Source of the DNA: Clostridium sp. C2-6-12
GTDB taxonomy: Bacteria; Bacillota; Clostridia; Clostridiales; Clostridiaceae
Direction of reading: 5' to 3'
DNA length: 51,440 bases
NCBI RefSeq assembly: GCF_009928485.1
Contig: NZ_JAABNP010000040.1
Span: 1-51,440 of the forward strand
Each line of letters opens with the position of its first letter. The stretch's first letter is position 1. Shown one piece after another: positions 42,006 to 51,395 of the stretch. The notes under the pieces are model-generated. The model was not told the origin of the DNA, ran no database searches, and saw only the letters and a list, made by a program, of their open reading frames with translations. Both the position numbers and the translations under genes were made by a program.

Positions 42006-43064
42006 ATGAAGGGTTTTGCAATGCTAGGTATTAATAAAGTGGGATGGATTGAAAAAGAAAAGCCAGTAGCAGGTCCATATGATGCAATTGTGCGTCCATT
42101 AGCTGTATCACCATGTACTTCAGATATACATACTGTTTTTGAAGGAGCACTTGGTGATAGACATGATATGATTCTAGGTCATGAGGCTGTAGGTGAAATT
42201 GTTGAAGTAGGAAGTGAAGTTAAAGATTTTAAACCTGGAGACAGAGTTATTGTGCCATGTACAACTCCTGATTGGAGATCTTTAGAAGTTCAAGCAGGTT
42301 TTCAACAACATTCAAATGGAATGCTTGCAGGATGGAAATTTTCAAACTTTAAAGATGGGGTGTTTGGTGAATATTTTCATGTAAATGATGCAGATATGAA
42401 TCTTGCAATGTTACCAAAAGATATGCCTTTAGAACAAGCAGTTATGATAACTGATATGATGACTACTGGTTTCCATGGAGCAGAACTTGCAGATATACAA
42501 ATGGGATCTAGCGTTGCAGTAATTGGTATTGGAGCGGTTGGATTAATGGGTATAGCAGGTGCAGCACTACGTGGAGCAGGTAGAATAATAGGTGTAGGAA
42601 GTAGACCAGTTTGCGTTGAAACTGCTAAATTTTATGGAGCAACAGATATTGTAAATTATAAAGATGGTGACATAGTTACTCAAATTATGAATTTGACTGA
42701 TGGAAAAGGTGTTGACCGTGTAATTATGGCAGGTGGGGGTGCTGAAACATTAGCACAAGCAGTATCTATGGTTAAACCTGGTGGAGTAATTTCAAATATT
42801 AATTACCATGGAAGTGGAGAAACTTTACCAATACCTCGTGTAGACTGGGGATGTGGAATGGCTCATAAGACAATAAAGGGAGGTCTTTGCCCAGGAGGTC
42901 GTCTAAGAGCAGAGATGTTAAGAGACATGGTAGTATATAATCGTGTTGATTTAAGCAAATTAGTTACACATGTGTATCATGGTTTTGATCACATAGAAGA
43001 AGCACTTTTATTAATGAAGGACAAGCCAAAAGATTTAATTAAAGCAGTAGTTATATTAGAATAA
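42006..43064 (+). CDS. adh: NADP-dependent secondary alcohol (isopropanol) dehydrogenase
   Basis: Zinc medium-chain dehydrogenase of 352 residues, reducing acetone to isopropanol and butanone to 2-butanol with NADPH. The sequence closely resembles the C. beijerinckii enzyme. Catalytic zinc ligands Cys37 (SPCTSD), His59 (LGHE) and Asp150 (ITD) are in place, and the NADP-phosphate grip is Ser199-Arg200 in GVGSRP. GIGAVGLMG is the Rossmann motif. RBS AAGGAGGAG. It is monocistronic under a sigma-54 promoter, next to the matching activator. The acetoin reductase activity known for the family is possible too. Confidence 0.97.
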   Translation: MKGFAMLGINKVGWIEKEKPVAGPYDAIVRPLAVSPCTSDIHTVFEGALGDRHDMILGHEAVGEIVEVGSEVKDFKPGDRVIVPCTTPDWRSLEVQAGFQQHSNGMLAGWKFSNFKDGVFGEYFHVNDADMNLAMLPKDMPLEQAVMITDMMTTGFHGAELADIQMGSSVAVIGIGAVGLMGIAGAALRGAGRIIGVGSRPVCVETAKFYGATDIVNYKDGDIVTQIMNLTDGKGVDRVIMAGGGAETLAQAVSMVKPGGVISNINYHGSGETLPIPRVDWGCGMAHKTIKGGLCPGGRLRAEMLRDMVVYNRVDLSKLVTHVYHGFDHIEEALLLMKDKPKDLIKAVVILE

Positions 43065-43084
43065 TATTTTTAAATAAATATTAG

Positions 43085-43126
43085 AAAAGGATAGGTAATT
43101 CTAAAAAGCCTATCCTTTGCGTTTGT
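43085..43126 (+). terminator. Terminator of the alcohol dehydrogenase
   Basis: AAAGGATAGG (43086-43095) pairs perfectly with CCTATCCTTT (43109-43118). The T tract after it is short and interrupted. Confidence 0.7.
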
Positions 43127-43316
43127 ATAAAAATAAATAAGTTAAAATTTAAACATTGAGATTGGAATGTTTAAATAATTTAAAGATTAAATTTTTTATT
43201 ACTAGTATTATTTGATATAATAAATAGGTATTTAAATGAAGTCTTCGAAATGATATTAAGGCTTTCTTAAATATTAAATTTAACTTATATAGTAGTTAGG
43301 AGATAAAGATTTACAT

Positions 43317-44258
43317 ATGGATAAAACTAAATTTTACACTAGTAGAAGGAATATTGTGCTTTTAGCAGTTTTAAGTTGTCTTTTGTGGGGAAGTGCTTAC
43401 CCAGCTATTAAGGTTGGATATGAATTATTTAATGTAAAAGATGTGGGCTCTAAATTAGTCTTTGCAGGTTATAGATTTACTCTTGCAGGTATTTTTATAC
43501 TTTTACTTGAAGTTGCTATAAAGAAAACAGCGATTAATTTTACAAAAAAACAATTTGGAGAAATAACTTTACTAGGAATGACTCAAACTGCTCTTCAATA
43601 TATATTTTTTTATGTAGGTCTGTCTTATACTACTGGAATTAGGGGTTCAATAATTAATGGGACAGGAACTTTTGTAAGCATAATACTTGCACATTTTATT
43701 TATCAAAATGATAAATTGAATTTTAATAAAATAGTTGGATGTTTAATTGGCTTTTTAGGGGTAATAATAGTAAATTTAAACGGACAATCGTTAGCAGGAA
43801 ATTCTTTTACATTAAAAGGAGAAGGATTTATAATGCTTGCTGCAATAATATTTGCTGCCTCAGCCATTTATGGCAAAAAGATAACTCAAAGTCAACAACC
43901 GTCAATAGTTACTGGATTTCAATTATCAATAGGTGGTATTATATTGACTGTTCTTGGATTTATTTTAGGAGGCACTTTAACTGGATTTACAATAGAATCT
44001 ACAGCATTATTAATTTATATGGCCTTATTGTCGTCAGTAGCCTTTGCTCTATGGACTGAATTATTAAAGTATAATAAGGTTGGAATAATATCTGTATTTA
44101 ATTTTTTAGTACCTGTCTTTGGAACACTTTTATCAGCTTTAGTTTTAGGTGAAAATATATTTGATATTAAAATCTTAATAGCATTAATTCTTGTTTGCTA
44201 TGGAATATTTTTAGTATACAGAGTTAAAAAAGGAAAAACAGAAGAGATTACTGCATAA
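43317..44258 (+). CDS. EamA/DMT-family transporter
   Basis: Drug/metabolite transporter superfamily protein of 313 residues with ten membrane segments in two EamA repeats (VLLAVLSCLLWGSAYPAIKVGYELF; GEGFIMLAAIIFAASAIYGKKI). A polar C-terminal tail follows. AGGAGAT stands 12 bases before the ATG, rather far. Substrate unknown; relatives export amino acids or metabolites. Monocistronic. Confidence 0.92.
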   Translation: MDKTKFYTSRRNIVLLAVLSCLLWGSAYPAIKVGYELFNVKDVGSKLVFAGYRFTLAGIFILLLEVAIKKTAINFTKKQFGEITLLGMTQTALQYIFFYVGLSYTTGIRGSIINGTGTFVSIILAHFIYQNDKLNFNKIVGCLIGFLGVIIVNLNGQSLAGNSFTLKGEGFIMLAAIIFAASAIYGKKITQSQQPSIVTGFQLSIGGIILTVLGFILGGTLTGFTIESTALLIYMALLSSVAFALWTELLKYNKVGIISVFNFLVPVFGTLLSALVLGENIFDIKILIALILVCYGIFLVYRVKKGKTEEITA

Positions 44259-44529
44259 AAATTAAAGTGAACCAAGTGTTATTCATGTAATTATGATATA
44301 TGAGATTTATAAAAATTACATTAAGGCTTATTATAACAATAAATAACTAGATGTATACGCTTTACATGAATATTTCTAGGTTTAAAGTAAATTGTAATAT
44401 ACTAAATATTGATGTAAACTGACTAATAGTTAAAATTTTAGAGAATGAATTTTATTGATAAATTAAATAACAGGCATTAAGTGAATGTTTATTTTAGTTC
44501 AAATCGTAATTTTCATAGTAAGGATGGTT

Positions 44530-45183
44530 ATGGAAAAAATATTAAGTCTTATAATTAGAATAACACTAGGATTTGTATTATGTGCCTGTGGAACTGTTAT
44601 GGCACTAAATTCAAATTTGGGATTAAGCCCATGGGATGTGTTTCATCAAGGATTAACCAATGTAACTGGTTTAACTATGGGACAAGCAAGTATTATAGTT
44701 GGTGTAGTCATAGTGATAGTGACAAGTTTACTTGGCTTAAAGGTTGGGTTGGGCACAATAGCGAACATGATAGTAATTGGATGTTTTATAGATATTATTA
44801 TATATATTAAGATTATTCCAGTATGCAATAATTTATTTACAGGAATAATTATGCTTATAGGAAGTTTATTTGCTTCAGCTATAGGCAGTTATTTGTATAT
44901 AGGCTGTGAAATGGGATGTGGTCCAAGGGATGGTCTTATGATGGCTTTAGTTAAGCTTACAGGAAAATCAATAGGCATAATAAGATTTTGTATTGAGATG
45001 TGCGCATTAATAATAGGTTGGATATTAGGTGGATTTGTTGGAATTGGGACGCTGGTTACTGCATTTGGAATAGGATACTGTATTCAAATTATTTATAAAG
45101 CATTTAAGTCAGATGTAAAGCTATTGAAGCATAGAAACATAAAAGAAGGTCTTAAGTTTATGAATGAGTGTATAACAAATTAA
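44530..45183 (+). CDS. YczE/YitT-like integral membrane protein
   Basis: A 217-residue membrane protein with about five segments. The sequence RITLGFVLCACGTVMALNSNLGLSPWDVFHQGL and YIGCEMGCGPRDGLMMAL are typical of the YczE/YyaS group. Biochemical function is unknown; relatives occur beside regulators and transporters. Start at 44530 behind AAGGA (44519-44523); upstream ATGs at 44485 and 44524 lack a usable RBS. A terminator follows. Confidence 0.85.
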   Translation: MEKILSLIIRITLGFVLCACGTVMALNSNLGLSPWDVFHQGLTNVTGLTMGQASIIVGVVIVIVTSLLGLKVGLGTIANMIVIGCFIDIIIYIKIIPVCNNLFTGIIMLIGSLFASAIGSYLYIGCEMGCGPRDGLMMALVKLTGKSIGIIRFCIEMCALIIGWILGGFVGIGTLVTAFGIGYCIQIIYKAFKSDVKLLKHRNIKEGLKFMNECITN

Positions 45184-45218
45184 GACCAAATAAGAAATTA
45201 ATAAAATTTGTTAGTATT

Positions 45219-45250
45219 AAAGGATGCAATAATAATGTTGTATCTTTTTT
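45219..45250 (+). terminator. Terminator after the YczE-like gene
   Basis: AAAGGATGCAATA pairs with TGTTGTATCTTTT with several G-T pairs, then TTTATTTT. Confidence 0.6.
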
Positions 45251-45375
45251 ATTTTAAAGCAAAAATTAATGATTAGAGCTAAGAATATTTTATTAATTTT
45301 AAGGATTAACTTTCTTATAGATGGGTTGTATAATGTAAATACTATTATTTATTCATAACTTGAGGAGGATGGCTT

Positions 45376-46344
45376 ATGTTAAAAGAAATCCATGATAAAT
45401 TAGTAGCTTTGACAGAGGAAGAACTGCACATATTAAAGGGAGAATCCTCTATAGACAAAAGTATATATACTGATGAGGGGAAATTTATTATAGATAGTAA
45501 TAAATTATTGCCACCAGGGGAACTTATTAATATTAGAAAACACACTAGATTTGTTAATTTCCCAAGTCATAAGCATAACTATATAGAATTTAACTATGTT
45601 TATCAGGGAAAATTCACTCAAGTTATAGATGATAAAGAAATAGTGCTTCAAAAGGGAGAATTAATATTCTTAAATCAATACATAAATCATGAAATAAAAG
45701 CTTCCAGTGAAGAAGATATAATTATAAATTTTATAATCAGACCAGAATTTTTTGATTATATAATAACACTTTTAGATAATGAAAATATCATTAGTAAGTT
45801 TTTATTAACTACACTATATACGGACTATGAAGAAGGAGAATATTTGTATTTTAAAGTTTCGGAAAGAAAAGATATTCAGGATTTAGTAGAAAAAATAATT
45901 ATAGAATTGTACACTACTTCAATCATGAAAAAGGCAACAATAAAATTGTTAGTAGGACTTTTATTAGTAGAATTAATAAAGAATTCACAGGATATAGAGA
46001 TGTATTCTGTGGATAATTATGAGAAGATGTTAATAATTCAAAGTCTTAAGTATATTGAAGAAAATTATGAAAGGGCAACTTTAACAGAACTATCTGAAAA
46101 GTTGAAGCAGCCAGATTATAAACTTAGCAAATTAATAAAAAAACATACAGAAATGACATTTAAAGAATTGTTGCAAGAACGTAAGCTTAGTAAAGCTTCT
46201 GAATTAATTAAATCAACTAATTATTCAATAGTTGAGATAATGGATTTTGTAGGCTATGAAAATCCTACTTATTTTTATAAAATTTTTAAAGGAAAATATA
46301 AAATGACACCTAGAGAATATAAATTAAATATTCAAAATCACTAA
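45376..46344 (+). CDS. AraC-family transcriptional regulator with cupin sensor
   Basis: Regulator of 322 residues. A cupin-like sensor covers about 50-150 (NFPSHKHNYIEFNYVYQGKFTQVIDDKEIVLQKGELIFLNQYINHEI), and the C-terminal double HTH about 225-320 (ATLTELSEKLKQPDYKLSKLIKKHTEMTFKELLQERKLSKASELI; IVEIMDFVGYENPTYFYKIFKGKYKMTPREY). RBS GAGGAGGATGG. Such regulators usually sense sugars or sugar derivatives. The target is unclear: neither the YczE-like gene upstream nor the small gene downstream is sugar-related. Confidence 0.93.
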   Translation: MLKEIHDKLVALTEEELHILKGESSIDKSIYTDEGKFIIDSNKLLPPGELINIRKHTRFVNFPSHKHNYIEFNYVYQGKFTQVIDDKEIVLQKGELIFLNQYINHEIKASSEEDIIINFIIRPEFFDYIITLLDNENIISKFLLTTLYTDYEEGEYLYFKVSERKDIQDLVEKIIIELYTTSIMKKATIKLLVGLLLVELIKNSQDIEMYSVDNYEKMLIIQSLKYIEENYERATLTELSEKLKQPDYKLSKLIKKHTEMTFKELLQERKLSKASELIKSTNYSIVEIMDFVGYENPTYFYKIFKGKYKMTPREYKLNIQNH

Positions 46345-46618
46345 AATATAATAGTAATAATGTAAAGAAAATGAAAGAGAATGTAAATTCTATGTAAACC
46401 AAATTAGCAAATTATGAATATTAAACTATTACAAATATAAAAATACAAAATTAATTAAAAAATAATAGTTGAAATAATAAATCGTTATAATTTCAAAAAA
46501 ATGGTGTTTTAAATATTGCTAAAATATTGTATAATTAATACATAAGAAAGACGTAGTTTAGAAATAGGAAATGATCTTATGGAAAATATTTAAATTACCA
46601 ATAGGGAGGTAAATTATT

Positions 46619-46924
46619 ATGATAGTAAAATGTATTGATAATAATCTTTGTACAACACTAACTTTAAATAAAGAATATACAGTAATAGAAGAAGCTCCAG
46701 AATACTATGTAATTATTGATGATGTGAGCAATGAAACAACTTGCAGAAAGTCAAGATTTGCAGTTGTTGAAGATGGTGGTGTCACTAAGAAAGCTAAAGC
46801 TACAATTACAGAATTAAATTACCAATTAGATAATGATTTTAAAGATATTAAAAACTTTACAATTAGAAAAAATTCTAAAGGTGAAATAAAAGAAATAGCT
46901 ATTAAATTCAAATATAACTCATAG
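46619..46924 (+). CDS. Small hypothetical protein
   Basis: A 101-residue soluble protein. The first 60 residues look like a small beta-barrel (VKCIDNNLCTTLTLNKEYTVIEEAPEYYVIIDDVSNETTCRKSRFAVVED), a pattern seen in clostridial and phage-like small proteins; the rest is Lys-rich with KNFTIRKNSKGEIKEIAIKF. I cannot assign a family with confidence. RBS AGGGAGGT is excellent. It is followed by a strong terminator. Confidence 0.75.
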   Translation: MIVKCIDNNLCTTLTLNKEYTVIEEAPEYYVIIDDVSNETTCRKSRFAVVEDGGVTKKAKATITELNYQLDNDFKDIKNFTIRKNSKGEIKEIAIKFKYNS

Positions 46925-46990
46925 TTTGAATTGTTAAAACTTAGTTAACACAGTTTATCTAAATTAATAAATATTTATAGCAGATTTAAT

Positions 46991-47046
46991 AAAATAGATT
47001 AGAAGTAAGATATAAGATTATATGTCTACTTCTAATCTATTTTTTT
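46991..47046 (+). terminator. Strong terminator after the small hypothetical gene
   Basis: AAAATAGATTAGAAGTA (46991-47007) pairs over 17 bp with TACTTCTAATCTATTTT (47027-47043), then TTT. Confidence 0.88.
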
Positions 47047-47050
47047 ATAG

Positions 47051-47254
47051 GTGCATAGATACTCTTTTTATAGGTATATAACTGTTTTTTTATAGGTGAA
47101 AAGTTTCGAATTGTAGCATAGCTACTCCTTAGAGATGTGAAAAGATCTTAATTGCAGGAAAGTTCCGCTTTGTGGCATAGCCACTCTTTTTATTAGTGCA
47201 TAGCTGCTTTTTTTAGAAGTGAAAAGTTTCGAATTATAGCATAGTTACTCCTTA
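47051..47254. repeat. Cluster of short hairpin-bearing repeats
   Basis: Two 36-base copies (47096-47131 and 47219-47254) agree at 34 positions: GTGAAAAGTTTCGAATT followed by a xTAGCATAGxTAC palindrome and TCCTTA. Between them a related unit has GTGGCATAGCCAC and TCTTTTTATT, and further partial units read GTGCATAGATACTC (47051) and GTGCATAGCTGC (about 47197). No reading frame. Together with the preceding terminator this fills most of the 510-base gap before the chemotaxis receptor; 47255-47410 shows nothing specific apart from the RBS. Confidence 0.7.
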
Positions 47255-47434
47255 TATATGTGTGTATTTTAAAGTATTTTTATTAAAAGTCATATTTGGA
47301 AAATATAAGTATACACAACAGGAAAATCTTGTGCTAATATAGGATACAATATAGTAAATGAAATTAAGTCATTATAGGAAAGAAAAAACTTTATTAAGTT
47401 TTAAATAATAGCAATTAAGCATAGGAGGGCACAA

Positions 47435-49150
47435 ATGAATAACTTAAAGATTAAAACAAAAATCATGTTATTTTCAATTATCATGATTTTATCTATTATT
47501 TTTGTTGGAGGAGTAGGATTTTTCTACAATATAAGATCAAGTGAAGGTGTTAGGTCTATGTATAATGAAAGACTTCTTCCAATTCAATGGTTAAATGATA
47601 ACAGAAACCAAGCAAGGGGTATAGAAGCTGATTTATATTACATAATTCTAAATAGTAGGAATGCTGCGGAACAAAAGAACAAATTTAGTGACATTCAAGA
47701 AAGAACAAAAAAGTATGATGATAATTGGGAAAATTATAAGAAAACTGATTTAGATGAGTTTGAATCTCAAACAATACCAATTGTTGAATTAGAACTTAAG
47801 GCATACAGAGATGGAATGAACACAATACTAAAATTGGCTATGGAAGGAAATAGTCAGGATGCATTTGAAAAATATAAAGTTCTTGCTACAAAAGCAGATG
47901 AGTTTCAAAAAAATCTGAAAGCCCTTGCTGAGTATAATTCGGAGCAAGCTAAAGAAATTGATGCTCAAAATGCTAAAGATTTTGATTGGTCAATAAGAGT
48001 ATTTATTGGATTAGCATTAATAGCAGTTGTAATAGCAGTTGTATTAGCAATAATTATAACAAAAGCAATAGTTAAACCATTAGATAAAACCGTTAATTAC
48101 ATTAAGGTTTTATCTCAAAAGGACTTTTCAGGAATTATTCCAGAAAATTATCTTAAGAGAAAAGATGAAATTGGTGAACTTTCAAATTCCATATTAGTAA
48201 TGCAAAAGGACATAGGTTTATTAATACATGAAATAATGGAAAAAGCTCAAGATATGAGTGCATCAAGCCAAGAACTTTCAGCTACAGTTGAGGAATTAAC
48301 AACAACTTCAGAACATATAAATGAAGCAATAAAAAATATAACTCATGATGTACAGGAAACAAGTGCATCTGCAGAAGAAATAAGCGCATCAGTTCAAGAA
48401 GTAGATTCAAGTATAAATATATTATCGAATAAAGCAATGGATGGAAGCAGTAATGCTAATGAGTCAAGATCAAGAGCTATAGAAACTCAAAAGAAGGGTA
48501 AAGCATCTATAGAAGAAACGAGAAGAATATACGAAGAAAAGAAACAAAAAGGATTGAAGGCTTTAAAAGATGGAGAAGTAGTAAAAGAAATAGAAGTAAT
48601 GGCAAATACAATTGCAGATATATCTGAACAAACAAACTTACTTGCACTTAATGCAGCAATAGAAGCAGCAAGAGCAGGAGAGCAGGGAAAAGGCTTTGCA
48701 GTAGTTGCGGAAGAAGTAAGACAGCTAGCTGAACAATCTTCACAAGCTGTAACAAAAATACAGGATACAATAATAAAAGTAGAAGTTGCCTTTAAAAATC
48801 TTGCAGCTAATAATCAAGAAGTATTAGATTTCATAGTAGAAGATGTGGACCCAAAATTCGAAGATATGAAGAGTGTAGGAGATCAATATTATAAGGATGC
48901 TGAATTTGTAACTAATATGTCAGAAGAAATTGCATCAATGTCAGAGGAACTTACAGCAACAATAAACCAAGTTAGCCAAGCAATACAAACCACAGCTGAT
49001 ATTGCACAAAAATCTTCTGAAAATGCTGAAACAATTAAAGATAGTATAAATGAAACAACAAAGGCTATTGGACAAGTTATGCAGACTGCACAGCAACAAG
49101 CAGAAGTAGCTGAAAAACTTAATGATATGGTAAATGAATTTAGAATATAG
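47435..49150 (+). CDS. Methyl-accepting chemotaxis protein
   Basis: Transmembrane chemoreceptor of 571 residues. Membrane segment 1 at about 8-30, a four-helix-bundle ligand domain at about 35-180 (RLLPIQWLNDNRNQARGIEADLYYII), segment 2 at about 188-212, HAMP at about 213-265 and a long cytoplasmic signalling coiled coil. The hairpin tip is complete: ISEQTNLLALNAAIEAARAGEQGKGFAVVAEEVRQLAEQS, and no C-terminal CheR-binding pentapeptide is seen. RBS AGGAGGGC. Ligand unknown. Monocistronic with its own terminator. Confidence 0.95.
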   Translation: MNNLKIKTKIMLFSIIMILSIIFVGGVGFFYNIRSSEGVRSMYNERLLPIQWLNDNRNQARGIEADLYYIILNSRNAAEQKNKFSDIQERTKKYDDNWENYKKTDLDEFESQTIPIVELELKAYRDGMNTILKLAMEGNSQDAFEKYKVLATKADEFQKNLKALAEYNSEQAKEIDAQNAKDFDWSIRVFIGLALIAVVIAVVLAIIITKAIVKPLDKTVNYIKVLSQKDFSGIIPENYLKRKDEIGELSNSILVMQKDIGLLIHEIMEKAQDMSASSQELSATVEELTTTSEHINEAIKNITHDVQETSASAEEISASVQEVDSSINILSNKAMDGSSNANESRSRAIETQKKGKASIEETRRIYEEKKQKGLKALKDGEVVKEIEVMANTIADISEQTNLLALNAAIEAARAGEQGKGFAVVAEEVRQLAEQSSQAVTKIQDTIIKVEVAFKNLAANNQEVLDFIVEDVDPKFEDMKSVGDQYYKDAEFVTNMSEEIASMSEELTATINQVSQAIQTTADIAQKSSENAETIKDSINETTKAIGQVMQTAQQQAEVAEKLNDMVNEFRI

Positions 49151-49180
49151 TACATAATTAATGATTTTAGAAATTAAATT

Positions 49181-49225
49181 AAGCATTGTCAGATTATGAT
49201 TTAATAATTTGACGATGCTTTTTTA
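49181..49225 (+). terminator. Terminator of the chemoreceptor gene
   Basis: AAGCATTGTCA (49181-49191) pairs with TGACGATGCTT (49210-49220) with one wobble, then TTTTT. Confidence 0.85.
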
Positions 49226-49309
49226 TAAGATAAATGATGTATTAATTTTATTATTCACAAATCTCAAACTATATTCACAAATTGTGTACTATTAGCTTAA
49301 AAAAGAGGA

Positions 49310-49339
49310 TGTTATAATTTAATAATGAAAACGGTTTAA
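49310..49339 (+). promoter_or_regulatory. Xylosidase promoter with cre-like site
   Basis: An extended -10 TGTTATAAT (49310-49318) is followed by TGAAAACGGTTTAA (49326-49339), which matches the catabolite-responsive element TGWAANCGNTNWCA at all but one fixed position. Lying at the start point, it would let CcpA repress the gene when preferred sugars are present. Confidence 0.75.
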
Positions 49340-49408
49340 GAGAGTTGCTTAATAAAGAATAAGATTTAATTATAAAAGAAGTGAACAGTGAGAGGAGTGC
49401 ATTATTTA

Positions 49409-51055
49409 ATGATTAAAAATCCAATATTTAAAGGTTTTAACCCAGATCCATGTATTTGCAGAAAAGGAGATGACTATTATGTAGCAGTTTCTTCTTTTGA
49501 ATGGTTTCCAGCAATTCCAATATATCATTCAAAGGATTTAAAGAGCTGGGAATTATATACTCACGTTTTAACTGATCCAGAAAAGCTTGATTTAAGAAAA
49601 CTTCCATATGCTAAGGGAATTTGGGCACCTTGTTTAACTTATTGTGAGGAAGAAGATTTATTTTATGTAGTTTATGGTGTAATGAATTCTATGAATGCAA
49701 GATACTTTGATGTGAATAACTATCTTGTAACAGCTGAAGATATTACTGGTCCATGGAGTGAACCAGTATATTTACATTCTTCAGGTTTTGATGCATCTAT
49801 ATTACATGATGATGACGGAAGAAAGTGGGTAGTATCCTTAGAATGGGAAACAAGAGAAGGCTACGAAAAACCAGGGGCAATTTGTATGGTTGAATATTCT
49901 TCAAAAGAAAAAAGTATTATAGGCTATCCAAAGAGAATTTGGTCTGGGGGCACAGATAGAGGATGTATTGAAGCTCCACATTTAACAAAGCGTGGAGAGT
50001 ATTATTATATTATGTGTGCAGAAGGTGGAACTGGCTATGGCCATAGTGTAACAATGGGACGTTCAAAAAATGTATGGGGACCATATGAGAAAGATCCCAT
50101 GAATCCAATATTAACATCTATTCCAGGAGAGTTTTATGAAAGACATGATCCTGATCATTTAAAACCAAAATATTTTAATCCAGATTCTAAACTGCAAAAG
50201 TCAGGACATGCAAGTTACGTTGAAACACCAAATGGTGAAGTATATCTTGTACATCTATGCAGCAGACCATTTGTTCCAGAATTAAGATGTACTTTAGGTA
50301 GAGAAACTGCAATTCAAAAAATGTTCTGGACAGAAGATAGCTGGTTAAGATTAGAAGGTGGCGGTAATTTAGCAAAAGAATACTGTGAACCTAGTAATTT
50401 ACCAGAAGTAGAAATGTCGCAAATACCTAATTTTGACGATTTTGACAGTGATAAATTAGGACTTCAGTATTATGCTCCACGTATTGCACCAGAATCTTTT
50501 GCAGATGTTAAAGCAAGACCTGGATATGTTAGAATACGTGGTCAGGAGTCAAGATGTTCTTTAAATGAAGTTAGTATTTTAGCAAGAAAATTAACTTCTG
50601 TTTATGCAACTGTAACAACTAAGATGGAATTTACTCCAAAAGTGCACCAACATAGTGCTGGACTTATTATGTACTATGACAATATGAATTATATTTACTT
50701 AAGAAAGTATTATAGTGAAACTTTAAAGCAAAGTGCAATATCAGTAATTCACATAGAAAATGGGGAAAAGACGGAGTTTCTTAACACTAGAATACCAGTA
50801 AAAGAATGTCCAATTTATTTTAAATTAAAAATTGAAGGCAGAAAATCATATTTCGAATGGTCATATGATGGAAATTCATTTGAGAAAATAGGAGGAGTTT
50901 TTGATACAACTAAATTTTCAGATGAATATTGCAAGTATGGTGAATTTACAGGAACTTTTGTTGGAATTACCTGCGCAGACAGAGTATTACACAAACATTA
51001 TGCAGATTTTGATTTCTTTAATTATGAAGCTGATGAATCAAAGGATGTTGATTAG
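49409..51055 (+). CDS. Glycoside hydrolase family 43 beta-xylosidase
   Basis: Cytosolic enzyme of 548 residues (no signal peptide) cleaving xylo-oligosaccharides, possibly also arabinosides. Residues 1 to about 320 form the five-bladed propeller: catalytic base Asp13 in FNPDP, pKa modulator Asp128 in GFDASILHD, acid Glu188 in CIEAPHL. Residues about 340-545 form the C-terminal beta-sandwich of GH43 xylosidases (FADVKARPGYVRIRGQES, QHSAGLIMYYDNMNYIYL). ATG 49409 is chosen because the family begins KNPIFKGFNPDP; the GAGAGGAG RBS is 11 bases away. No transporter lies beside it in this window. Confidence 0.93.
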   Translation: MIKNPIFKGFNPDPCICRKGDDYYVAVSSFEWFPAIPIYHSKDLKSWELYTHVLTDPEKLDLRKLPYAKGIWAPCLTYCEEEDLFYVVYGVMNSMNARYFDVNNYLVTAEDITGPWSEPVYLHSSGFDASILHDDDGRKWVVSLEWETREGYEKPGAICMVEYSSKEKSIIGYPKRIWSGGTDRGCIEAPHLTKRGEYYYIMCAEGGTGYGHSVTMGRSKNVWGPYEKDPMNPILTSIPGEFYERHDPDHLKPKYFNPDSKLQKSGHASYVETPNGEVYLVHLCSRPFVPELRCTLGRETAIQKMFWTEDSWLRLEGGGNLAKEYCEPSNLPEVEMSQIPNFDDFDSDKLGLQYYAPRIAPESFADVKARPGYVRIRGQESRCSLNEVSILARKLTSVYATVTTKMEFTPKVHQHSAGLIMYYDNMNYIYLRKYYSETLKQSAISVIHIENGEKTEFLNTRIPVKECPIYFKLKIEGRKSYFEWSYDGNSFEKIGGVFDTTKFSDEYCKYGEFTGTFVGITCADRVLHKHYADFDFFNYEADESKDVD

Positions 51056-51103
51056 AAATCTAAAATGTTAATTTAGTTTTATATAAGGGCATAAATACAA
51101 GAG

Positions 51104-51143
51104 AAATTCTAGATATTAAAATATAATAGCTAGAATTTTTTCT
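51104..51143 (+). terminator. Terminator of the xylosidase gene
   Basis: AAATTCTAG (51104-51112) pairs with CTAGAATTT (51130-51138), followed by TTTTC. Confidence 0.8.
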
Positions 51144-51240
51144 TTAGATAAAGCAAGAGCAAGGTAATAATAATATAAAAAACTATGTTTTACTTTTAGA
51201 TCTTTTGTGGAAAGCTAAACTTTTATGAAAAGGTTTAGTT

Positions 51241-51249
51241 TGCTATAAT
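51241..51249 (+). promoter_or_regulatory. Extended -10 promoter near the right edge
   Basis: TGCTATAAT (51241-51249) with no good -35 box. It would drive the short reading frame starting at 51333. Confidence 0.4.
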
Positions 51250-51332
51250 GATTATTATTTAATTAGTAAATACGTAGAAAATTAATTAATATAAATGTTT
51301 TAACAAACTATAGAATTTTTAGGGGTGATTTT

Positions 51333-51395
51333 ATGATTATTTTACGAAAAACCTGTAAAGCCTTTTTAACAAAATTTATGAATCTGGCTCTGTAA
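51333..51395 (+). pseudogene. Short reading frame cut by a probable IS end
   Basis: ATG 51333 follows a good GGGGTGA RBS. The frame encodes 20 residues (MIILRKTCKAFLTKFMNLAL) and stops inside the IS-like sequence that begins at about 51386, so only about 17-18 codons belong to the original gene. The N-terminus is too short to identify. Confidence 0.4.

Noticed and set aside
43739..44059. Second plus-strand frame inside the EamA gene
   Set aside because: Composition rich in Asn, Tyr, Trp and Cys typical of a shifted frame; the EamA frame is clearly real.
44580..44810. Second plus-strand frame inside the YczE-like gene
   Set aside because: Rich in Cys, Trp and Ser in a pattern typical of an alternative frame; no RBS.
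47051..47254. CRISPR array
   Set aside because: Repeat units differ in length and sequence, there are no unique spacers of constant size and no cas genes nearby.
48889..49186. Two minus-strand frames at the end of the chemoreceptor gene
   Set aside because: Hydrophobic appearance results from the reverse complement of the coiled-coil coding sequence; no start signals.
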